From Comamonadaceae bacterium (GTDB lineage: Bacteria; Pseudomonadota; Gammaproteobacteria; Burkholderiales; Burkholderiaceae_C): DNA of 21,841 nucleotides. The notes under the pieces were generated by a model. It was not told where the DNA came from, did not search any database, and was given only the letters and a program-made list of their open reading frames with translations. Below, in pieces: positions 7,415-15,200 of the stretch (positions are counted from its first letter, which is position 1; every line of letters begins with the position of its first letter). Both the position numbers and the translations under genes were made by a program. The DNA lies in assembly GCA_947372005.1 (NCBI GenBank), contig CANBRV010000003.1:1-21841 (forward strand). The letters run 5' to 3'.

Positions 7415-7447
7415 AAACCCAGCCAGAACATGTCTGAAACTGGGTTT
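7415..7447 (-). terminator. Terminator-like hairpin between rpmF and plsX
   Basis: On the minus strand an 8-bp stem AAACCCAG/CTGGGTTT encloses a smaller CAGA/TCTG stem with loop CATGT. Directly after it come TTTTC-type bases and then a run of five T (7409-7405). It sits wholly in the gap between rpmF and plsX. Because the two genes are normally cotranscribed, it may act as a partial terminator giving more L32 than PlsX. Confidence 0.5.
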
Positions 7448-7466
7448 GTCAAAGCTCAAAATGAGA

Positions 7467-7649
7467 TTAGGCGTCGTTTTTGGTTTTTACAACCTTACGG
7501 CCGCGATAAAAACCTGTAGGACTGATATGGTGACGCAAATGCACCTCACCTGTCGTTGGCTCAATGCCTGTACCAGGCGTATCAAGTGCATTGTGCGAAC
7601 GGTGCATGCCGCGCTTAGAAGGAGATTTTTTGTTTTGTTGAACAGCCAT
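7467..7649 (-). CDS. rpmF: 50S ribosomal protein L32, zinc-free form
   Basis: L32 (60 aa) is a small protein of the large subunit. The sequence MAVQQNKKSPSKRGMHRSHN is the hallmark start, followed by a region with GEVHLRHHISPTGFYRGRKV. There are no cysteines, so this is the zinc-independent form usual in Proteobacteria. The ATG at 7649 gives the normal length. It begins the rpmF-plsX-fabH-fabD group. The gene that commonly precedes rpmF, yceD (DUF177), is not present; the response regulator ends 53 nt upstream. Confidence 0.97.
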   Translation of the reverse strand: MAVQQNKKSPSKRGMHRSHNALDTPGTGIEPTTGEVHLRHHISPTGFYRGRKVVKTKNDA

Positions 7650-7694
7650 GATTAACTCTAAAAATGAGATGGAACTTTTACATTAGAACCTCTG

Positions 7695-7700
7695 ATTATA
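7695..7700 (-). promoter_or_regulatory. Possible -10 box for rpmF
   Basis: A perfect TATAAT lies on the minus strand just after the stop codon of the upstream response regulator, about 45 nt before rpmF. The matching -35 region, which falls in the last codons of that gene, is poor, so this is a weak promoter call. It would start the rpmF-plsX-fabH-fabD transcript near 7688. Confidence 0.35.
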
Positions 7701-7702
7701 AC

Positions 7703-8407
7703 TCAGTCAGGCGCGTAATCTTGCGCTTGCTTATTGCGAGCCGTATCAATTCCTAATTGTTTAAGCTTGCGATACAAATGCGTGCGCTCTAAACCCGTTT
7801 TTTCAGCTACTTTTGCCACTGACCCATGTTCAATTTCTAAATGATATGCAAAATATGCAATATCAAACTGCTCTTTCGCTTCACGCAGTGGCTGATCAAG
7901 CCTGAGTACGAAGTCGGGGCTGCGTGCGCTAGTAATACCACCATTTGGCACCTCAGCTTGAGCACCAAGGGGTGCGGGCAAGGCATTAGGCAACGTTACG
8001 TTTGCTACTGCACGGGATGCTTCAGGCTGCGAGACTCTGCCAGTCGACCTTTTTAATCCAGCATCGACTGCCTGCATTAATTTTTGTAAGGTAATTGGTT
8101 TTTCTAAAAATGATAGCGCACCCAACTTTGTTGCAGCAACGGCCGTTTCAATCGTCGCATGACCGCTCATCATGACCACAGGCATAGTCAGCTGCCCAGA
8201 CCCGGACCACTCCTTCAATAAGCTCACCCCGTCGGTATCTGGCATCCAAATATCCAGCAAGACTAAGTCAGGGCAAGCTCTTGCCCGCGCCTCCCTAGCT
8301 TGTGCGGCATTTTCAGCCAGCTCGACTTGATGGCCTTCATCATCCAAAATCTCAAAAAGCAAGTCGCGTATGCCGTGCTCATCATCTACCACCAAAATAT
8401 GTGCCAT
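7703..8407 (-). CDS. NtrX-like response regulator without AAA+ domain (REC-Fis HTH)
   Basis: This 234-aa protein has an N-terminal receiver domain and a C-terminal Fis-type DNA-binding helix-turn-helix. In the receiver are the acidic pair Asp8-Asp9 (ILVVDDEHGIRDLL), phosphoacceptor Asp52 (LVLLDIWMPDTDG), Ser81 (MMSGHATIETAV) and Lys103 (FLEKPITL). A linker of about 60 residues leads to the HTH at about 196-217 (VAKVAEKTGLERTHLYRKLKQLGI). The sigma-54-interacting AAA+ domain of classical NtrX is missing, so it probably does not activate sigma-54 promoters. It follows the kinase gene and is its likely partner. The start MAHILVVDD is chosen by homology; it has no clear Shine-Dalgarno, and a GTG at 8434 inside the kinase gene is an alternative. 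Confidence 0.88.
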   Translation of the reverse strand: MAHILVVDDEHGIRDLLFEILDDEGHQVELAENAAQAREARARACPDLVLLDIWMPDTDGVSLLKEWSGSGQLTMPVVMMSGHATIETAVAATKLGALSFLEKPITLQKLMQAVDAGLKRSTGRVSQPEASRAVANVTLPNALPAPLGAQAEVPNGGITSARSPDFVLRLDQPLREAKEQFDIAYFAYHLEIEHGSVAKVAEKTGLERTHLYRKLKQLGIDTARNKQAQDYAPD

Positions 8408-8420
8408 AGTTTTTGATTGG

Positions 8421-10238
8421 CTAAACGCCAACACTCCTCTTAGTCAACGGGAATAGTAATCGCACTCGCGCACCTGCACCTTCTTCTTCAGACTTATTGG
8501 ATAGTACGATATCGCCTTGGTGTTCCTGCACAATCTTTCTCACAACAGCAAGGCCAAGGCCAGTGCCTTTTGGTTTTGTCGTGTTATAGGGTTCAAATGC
8601 GCGTGCAAGTATCTGAGCGGAAAAGCCCGCGCCATCATCTTCTATGTCGCATCGCACAGCCATAACGTCGCCAACAACACTAAGCTTAATAGCTACTTGA
8701 GAGCGCATAGCATCCAATGCGTTTTGCAGTAAATTATGAATAACTTGGCGCAGCTGCTCTGCATCACCTTGAATCATGGGCAACACTTCATCAGCTACTA
8801 AACGAACTTGGCCTTGCTGAACTTCATGCTCGTATAACGATAACGTATCTTGAATAATGACAAGTAAAGATACCGACTGCAAACGCGCGCTAGGCAGCCT
8901 TGCGTAATCACGAAACTCATTGACTAAACGCTTCATTGCTTCGACTTGCTCAACGATTGTTTTGACTGACTTTTCTAAAAGTGCTAAATCAGCGCCTTGC
9001 AATTTGTCGCCCAATTTCATGGCTAATCGCTCCGCCGACAGTTGAATCGGCGTCAGTGGATTCTTAATCTCATGCGCCACGCGCTGTGCGACCTCATTCC
9101 ATGCTTTCACTCGTTCGCTTTTTTGCTCCGCAAGCCGTGCGTCAGACAGCTGCTGCGTCATACTAGCAAACGATCGGGTCAACCCTGCCAATTCATTGTC
9201 ATCCGACAAAACAAGTTGCGGACTTAAATCACCTGCACTCACGCGCTCAACGCCTCGGGCCAATACCAGCAAAGGCTTGACCAGCTGGTTACCTAAAATT
9301 ACCGCCAAAATAAAAGCGCCAAGCACTGCCAAAAACAAGCTCAGCGTGAGCGTACCAATGTACATTTTTTGTAGGCCATCTCTTGCCAAAGCACGCTCTT
9401 GATATTCGGTGTATGCACTTTGCACAGCCAATGCATTTGCCACCAAATTTGCTGGCAATTTTTCACTCATAACGACATACATAGGCTCTGTCAATAAGCC
9501 CACGCCAGGAGCGCCAAAAGGAACAATAACACGCAGGCGTGCTACTTTGGCTTCAGCATCAAGCCCCTCAAAGACACTCACACTTCTCTGCGTTTTGAGG
9601 GAGCGCATTTGCTGCACGGTCGGCTTCTCTGGCGCCAATTGAAAGCGTGACTCACCACTGCTCGCCAGTAACATGCCTGTGTGGCTCCACACTTGCGCAT
9701 CGTCTGCTCCAATTTGCTCACGCATTCGATCTAACTTCACCGCCATGACGGCAGTGTTATCAAACTGCAAATTTTGCACACCCGCACGAGTCTTATTCGT
9801 CAAATCTGCAGATAAACGATCTAAGGTTGAGCGGCCAAGCCCAAGCCCCGCCTCTAGCGCACCTTCCACTCTCACGTCAAACCATGACGCAATTGAGCGA
9901 GAGACAAATTGATAAGACACGCTATAAATCAGCACCCCCGGAAGCACACCGACCAAGGCAAAAATAGCGGCCAACTTGATAAGCAGCTTACTTCCAAATC
10001 GTCCTTCACGCAATCGCTGCCTCAAGCGCCATGCCATAGCAACAATAGCTGCCAGCAAAGCCATCGCCACCACGCCATTAAAAAGTAAGAGGTAGCCTAT
10101 ATTTTGATCACTCAAAGTTCTATGATCTACAGCGCGAACCAATAAATAAATCAGTGCTGCAGCTGTCAACAATGCAAGCCCAATACCTACACGAAAGGCT
10201 CGTTTGGTAGTAGTAGCATTCGTTAACGATCCAATCAT
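8421..10238 (-). CDS. ntrY: NtrY-like membrane sensor histidine kinase
   Basis: This 605-aa inner-membrane histidine kinase has three N-terminal hydrophobic segments (about 17-37, 47-69, 84-108), a probable periplasmic sensor region (about 110-292), a fourth membrane segment (about 293-317) and a HAMP domain (about 318-370). The HisKA H-box VAHEIKNPLTPIQL gives phosphoacceptor His389; the ATPase part has the N-box HNLLQNALDAM (about 501-511), DIEDDGAGF and KGTGLGLAVVRKI. Membrane layout and H-box are NtrY-like. HAMP runs straight into HisKA, leaving no room for the cytoplasmic PAS domain commonly found in NtrY. It overlaps the upstream DUF4390 gene by ATGA and is followed by its likely response regulator. 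The signal sensed cannot be read from sequence; calling it a nitrogen sensor would be a guess. Confidence 0.88.
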   Translation of the reverse strand: MIGSLTNATTTKRAFRVGIGLALLTAAALIYLLVRAVDHRTLSDQNIGYLLLFNGVVAMALLAAIVAMAWRLRQRLREGRFGSKLLIKLAAIFALVGVLPGVLIYSVSYQFVSRSIASWFDVRVEGALEAGLGLGRSTLDRLSADLTNKTRAGVQNLQFDNTAVMAVKLDRMREQIGADDAQVWSHTGMLLASSGESRFQLAPEKPTVQQMRSLKTQRSVSVFEGLDAEAKVARLRVIVPFGAPGVGLLTEPMYVVMSEKLPANLVANALAVQSAYTEYQERALARDGLQKMYIGTLTLSLFLAVLGAFILAVILGNQLVKPLLVLARGVERVSAGDLSPQLVLSDDNELAGLTRSFASMTQQLSDARLAEQKSERVKAWNEVAQRVAHEIKNPLTPIQLSAERLAMKLGDKLQGADLALLEKSVKTIVEQVEAMKRLVNEFRDYARLPSARLQSVSLLVIIQDTLSLYEHEVQQGQVRLVADEVLPMIQGDAEQLRQVIHNLLQNALDAMRSQVAIKLSVVGDVMAVRCDIEDDGAGFSAQILARAFEPYNTTKPKGTGLGLAVVRKIVQEHQGDIVLSNKSEEEGAGARVRLLFPLTKRSVGV

Positions 10239-10885
10239 GGCGAGACCGCCTCGGTCAATTGAAATTTCTGCCTAGCATTCGCGTTAATCGTCCAATCGCC
10301 CTGGCCAAGCAAACCTATCTGCAATGGTTTTGGCAACTGAGAGATATCCAACCGATAACGAAGCTGCATGGAATATGCCCCATCACTCAACTCGGCGCTA
10401 GGGGCTACCCGCCAGTTATAAATGCGCTGAGCAACAGCCAATGCCTCTGGTAGAGTTTCGTAGGTTTGGGGAAGATGAACGCCGAGGCCAGAAGCCCCGC
10501 CGCTTCCTGACCACGGCAGCACACGCCAACGCCTCGTCAACGCTTGGTACGAAATACGAGTTTGACGACTAACCGTCACCACTGTTTTATCTAGCCAATA
10601 CCAACGCTCGCGCGTAATATCCAACTCACTAACAAAGGTGAGAGACACACCTTTGTACATGGCTTCTTCAATACTACTGGGGAGATCAAATTTAATATCG
10701 GCAGAAACAGCCAAGTCTTGATCTAACTTTATCGCTTTAAAGTTATAAATTTCAGCGTTATTTGATTGCGCCGCAGCCATTAGTGTGAACGTGGCAAATA
10801 GCCATGCCACGCATAGCGTTAACAGCTGCCGCAAAACGTCAAACTGGTTCGATTCTTTTTTCAAAAAGTGCATCGTAAAAACCAT
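10235..10885 (-). CDS. DUF4390 family exported protein
   Basis: This protein (216 aa from the first ATG, 212 from the ATG at 10873) has an N-terminal export signal: a charged start, a hydrophobic stretch TLCVAWLFATFTLMAAA and a likely cleavage after AAA near residue 39. The mature part has GVSLTFVSELDITRERWYWLDK and SRQTRISYQALTRRWRV patterns that I recognise as DUF4390, a family of unknown function. In many betaproteobacteria it sits between rsmB and an NtrY-like kinase, as here, so it may serve the periplasmic part of that signalling system; this is inference from position. The start overlaps the 3' end of rsmB by 35-47 nt, and neither ATG has a clear Shine-Dalgarno, so a later start is possible. 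Its stop overlaps the kinase start. Confidence 0.8.
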   Translation of the reverse strand: MVFTMHFLKKESNQFDVLRQLLTLCVAWLFATFTLMAAAQSNNAEIYNFKAIKLDQDLAVSADIKFDLPSSIEEAMYKGVSLTFVSELDITRERWYWLDKTVVTVSRQTRISYQALTRRWRVLPWSGSGGASGLGVHLPQTYETLPEALAVAQRIYNWRVAPSAELSDGAYSMQLRYRLDISQLPKPLQIGLLGQGDWTINANARQKFQLTEAVSP

Positions 10886-12224
10886 CGTGTAGTAGTGAGG
10901 ACATCGTAGGCAACCATAGACCGTGCGAGTCTAACTTGTTTGCCTGCCTCTCTGTTTGAATAAAGCGCGAGATCACGCCATTCCCTTCAGCAGAAAAAAT
11001 AGAGCAAGTGGCGTATAGCAGGCGCCCATTGGGCTTCACCACAGGCCATAACGTTTGCAACAGTGTAAATTGCATCTGGCTAAGCGCAGCAACATCAGAT
11101 TCGCGCCGAAGCCAACGCACATCAGGATGTCGACGCACAATCCCAGACGCCGTGCAAGGCGCGTCTAGCAGTACGGCATCAAACGGAGCACCATCCCACC
11201 AACTCTCTAGCTTGGCAGCGTCGGCAATTTTTACTGTCGCGCGTTGCTTTAAACGACTCAAATTCTCATGCATCCGCTTAGCACGCTTAGCATCAAGCTC
11301 CAGCGCCACGACTTCGAAATATTTACCCCAATCGCTAGCATCACCAGACCACAAACCCGCACGACTCAAAGCCTCAATCAATAACTCAATTAAATGCGTG
11401 GTCTTACCGCCAGGTGCAGCGCACGCATCGAGCACTCGAATTTTTTCACCTCGCTGGGCACCTGCAATCAATCTTGTCAAAAAATCCTCAGATAGCAACT
11501 GCCTAGCAGCACCTTGCGCCGCTAAGTCTTGTACGGAAAACCAACCATCTGCGTAATGCGGCAAGCTCTGCACGGCTGGTGCATCTTGCAGTACAAGCCC
11601 ACAAGCCGTATCAGCCTCTGCGCAAACAACTCCTTGCGCCGCAAGCAGCTGTGTGAATACAGTCATCGTGGTTTTAGCAAGATTGACACGCAAACTCAAA
11701 GCTGGTTTGATTTGATTCGCTGCAAGAATCATCTCCCAGCGATCAGGTTGCTCAAGCCTAAGCTGATTAATCCACCACTGCGGATGGTTGTATAGCGCTT
11801 CTTCGCTCTTAGAGGCTTGCATCATCAAGCTATCTCGCTCGCGCAAAAATCGACGAAGCGTTGCATTAATAAAGCTAGCGCTTGAGCGTGTCTTCGAGTG
11901 CGCTTTAGCTGCTTCAACCGTTTGATTAACAAGCGTGAAGTCGGTATAAGTTGCACCCGAATTTGCTTCGCACACCAATAGTGCTAACGCTGTACATAGC
12001 AGAGCATCTACAGGCGGCATAGGCTCTCGCGCCGCCAACAGCTGACGCAACGCTCGCGCCATGCCCAAATGGCGCAGCACGGCAAAGCTAAGCGCCTGTA
12101 CACCAGAGCGCAAGTCAGGCTTTACCACCGAGCCATCCGCCAACACATCGTTTAATGATCGCCCAGAGATGACAAAAGCCACGGCTTTCGCCGTGGCTTG
12201 TAGTTGCAAGGATAAAGGTAGCAT
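10839..12224 (-). CDS. rsmB: 16S rRNA (cytosine-967-C5)-methyltransferase
   Basis: RsmB (461 aa) methylates C967 of 16S rRNA using S-adenosylmethionine. The N-terminal NusB-like RNA-binding domain covers about residues 1-140, and the Rossmann methyltransferase domain has the SAM loop DACAAPGGKT (266-275), the motif IV cysteine in LLDAPCTASGIVRRHPD (Cys357) and the catalytic motif VI cysteine in YATCSIFSAEG (Cys407). Both cysteines needed for the m5C mechanism are present. The ATG at 12224 is 7 nt after the rpoC stop, with AAGGAG immediately following that stop, so the gene appears to be in the rpoBC transcript. A strong hairpin lies in its first codons. This position is unusual: rpsL normally follows rpoC. 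Confidence 0.95.
   Translation of the reverse strand: MLPLSLQLQATAKAVAFVISGRSLNDVLADGSVVKPDLRSGVQALSFAVLRHLGMARALRQLLAAREPMPPVDALLCTALALLVCEANSGATYTDFTLVNQTVEAAKAHSKTRSSASFINATLRRFLRERDSLMMQASKSEEALYNHPQWWINQLRLEQPDRWEMILAANQIKPALSLRVNLAKTTMTVFTQLLAAQGVVCAEADTACGLVLQDAPAVQSLPHYADGWFSVQDLAAQGAARQLLSEDFLTRLIAGAQRGEKIRVLDACAAPGGKTTHLIELLIEALSRAGLWSGDASDWGKYFEVVALELDAKRAKRMHENLSRLKQRATVKIADAAKLESWWDGAPFDAVLLDAPCTASGIVRRHPDVRWLRRESDVAALSQMQFTLLQTLWPVVKPNGRLLYATCSIFSAEGNGVISRFIQTERQANKLDSHGLWLPTMSSLLHDGFYDALFEKRIEPV
12174..12199 (-). terminator. Terminator-like hairpin inside the start of rsmB
   Basis: On the minus strand a perfect 10-bp stem (arm AAGCCACGGC) with a GAAA tetraloop (12199-12176) ends in four T, two within the stem, then GTC. 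It encodes about residues 9-16 of RsmB and lies roughly 30 nt after the rpoC stop. Stem and loop look like an intrinsic terminator, but the U-run is short, so it may reduce rather than stop transcription, or protect the rpoBC 3' end. Confidence 0.4.
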
Positions 12225-12231
12225 AAGCTCC

Positions 12232-15200
12232 TTAAGCAGTCACTTCCTCAGTTGCCGTGCCCTCGGCCTCTTCCGCTTGCGCTTCTTCTTCTGCGATTCG
12301 GCGACGCTCGGCATCATCCATTTGATCCTTCGCGGCGCGTGCTTGGTGATAAGCCAAGCCTGTACCTGCAGGAATCAAGCGGCCAACAATGACGTTCTCT
12401 TTGAGGCCACGCAACTCGTCGCGCTTGCCCATGATGGCAGCCTCGGTAAGAACGCGGGTTGTCTCTTGGAACGACGCCGCACTAATGAAGCTGTCGGTAG
12501 ACAGAGATGCTTTCGTGATACCAAGCAGTACATTGGTGTATGTCGCTGGCAATTTGCCTTCAGCACGGAGTGCATCATTGGTATTTAGAATTTCTGAACG
12601 CTCCACTTGCTCGCCTGCAATATAGCGCGAATCACCTGCATTCTCAATCACCACACGGCGTAGCATTTGGCGAACAATCACTTCGATGTGCTTGTCGTTA
12701 ATCTTCACGCCTTGCAAACGATAAACGTCTTGCACTTCGTCAACGATGTAACGCGCCAATTCTTCCGCGCCCAAGAGACGCAAAATGTCTTGCGGGTCAG
12801 CAGGTCCGTCAATAATGCTCTCGCCTTTATTGACAACTTGACCTTCGTGCACCACCAAGTTTTTCTCTTTAGGCACAAGCTCTTCCCACACTTTTCCATC
12901 TGGGTCGGTAATTTGAAGACGCACTTTACCTTTGGTTTCTTTACCAAATGAAATCGTGCCCGTCATCTCAGCCAGCATACCCTTGTCTTTTGGCGCACGC
13001 GCCTCAAAGAGTTCAGCCACACGCGGCAAACCACCAGTAATGTCACGAGTCTTTTGACCTTCCATAGGAATACGCGCTAGCACTTCGCCAGGATTGATGT
13101 CTTGACCATCACGCACTTGAACCAAACCGCCAACTGGCAAGCCAATCGTCACAGCATGCTCGGTACCTGGGATTTTGATTTCTTTACCAGAAGCATCCAA
13201 TAATTTCACCTGTGGACGCACCACTTTGGCTGAGCCACGGCGCTTAGGATCAATCACCACAAGCGTAGACAAGCCAGTAACTTCGTCAACTTGCTTGGCA
13301 ACCGTTACGCCTTCTTCAATGTTTTCAAACAACACGCGTCCAGCAAATTCAGAAATAATCGGACGGGTCAACGGATCCCAGTTGGCCAATACCGTACCAG
13401 CTTTAATACTTTGATCCGGCTTGATAGCAAGCACTGCACCATAAGGTACTTTATGGCGCTCACGCTCACGACCATGTTCATCGTTAATGATGATTTCGCC
13501 TGAACGCGCAATCACAACCAATTCTTTCTTGCCATTAGTCACGTAGCGCATCGTGGCATTGAATCCAATCACGCCGCTCGATTTTGCTTCAACGTTAGAA
13601 ATAACAGCTGCACGTGAAGCCGCACCACCAATATGGAACGTACGCATCGTCAACTGCGTGCCTGGCTCACCAATCGATTGAGCTGCGATCACACCCACGG
13701 CTTCACCCGCGTTAATAAGGCCGCCACGACCAAGGTCACGTCCATAACACTTAGCACAAATGCCAAAGCGTGTTTCGCAAGTCAGCGCCGTGCGCACTTT
13801 GATCTCGTCTACACCAGCTGCTTCTAGCATCTCGATATTGTCTTCGTCGAGCAATTCGCCAGCAGGCATCAGCACCGCACGCGTTTCTGGATGGAGAACT
13901 TCTTCCGCAGTCGAGCGTCCGAGTACGCGATCTCTCAGCGCTTCCATCGTCTCTCCGCCCTCAACAATTGAGCGCATTGTTGAGCCGAGGTAGGTGCCGC
14001 AATCTTGCTCACGCACCACCAAGTCCTGCGTCACGTCAACCAAACGACGTGTCAAATAACCTGAGTTAGCCGTTTTCAAAGCCGTATCAGCCAAGCCTTT
14101 ACGCGCACCGTGAGTAGAGATGAAGTACTCAAGCACGTTCAATCCATCACGGAAGTTAGCCTTGATCGGTGTTTCGATAATCGAGCCATCAGGCTTGGCC
14201 ATCAAGCCGCGCATACCTGCAACCTGACGAATCTGCGCCGCAGATCCGCGGGCACCAGAGTCAGCCATCATGTAAATGGAGTTGAACGACTCTTGGTTCA
14301 CGGTCTTGCCGTGGCGATCAACAACTTTCTCGGTTGCCAATTGCGCCATCATGACCTTGGAGACTTCGTCGCCAGCTTTACCCCAAATGTCCACAACCTT
14401 GTTGTAACGCTCACCGACAGTCACCAGACCCGATGCGTATTGCTGTGCAATTTCTTTCACTTCAGCTTCTGCACGCGTCACGATGCCAGCCTTCTCTTTA
14501 GGCACCAACATATCATCAATCGCAATAGAGATACCCGCCTTGGTTGCCAAACGGAAACCAGCTTGCAACAGCTTATCGGCAAACACAACTGTTTCTTTCA
14601 ATCCGCACTTACGGAATGACATTTTGATGAGCTTAGAAATTTCTTTCTTCGTCAGCGACTTGTTAATGTTCTCAAACGCCAAGCCTTTTGGCAAGATTTC
14701 TGAGAGAAGCGCACGACCAACCGTAGTTGCCACGATTTTGGTCGATGCTGTGAACTCTTCAGTGACCTTATCTTTTGTGTACTCGGTCAGACGCACATTA
14801 ACCTTAGCGGTGATCTCAGTCACGCCAGCGTCCATCGCGCGCTCGACTTCAGCTACATCAGCAAAGATCATGCCTTCGCCTTTAGCGTTCGTCCGTTCGC
14901 GCGTTGCGTAATAGAGCCCAAGCACAACGTCTTGCGAAGGTACGATGGATGGCTCACCAGAGGCAGGGAACAACACGTTATTGGAAGCCAACATCAAAGT
15001 GCGGGCTTCCATTTGTGCTTCAACTGACAATGGCACGTGAACAGCCATTTGGTCACCGTCGAAGTCAGCGTTAAACGCCGAGCAGACAAGTGGATGCAAT
15101 TGAATTGCCTTGCCTTCAATCAGGATAGGTTCAAACGCTTGGATACCCAAACGGTGCAGTGTTGGTGCACGGTTGAGCATCACAGGATGCTCGCGAATAA

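Noticed and set aside
14110..14619. 169-codon plus-strand frame opposite rpoC
   Set aside because: It is antisense to a highly conserved gene, rich in His/Cys/Asn as expected for a mirror frame, and has no Shine-Dalgarno or conserved pattern. The same applies to other long plus-strand frames opposite rpoB and rpoC, such as 19089-19592 and 11008-11556.
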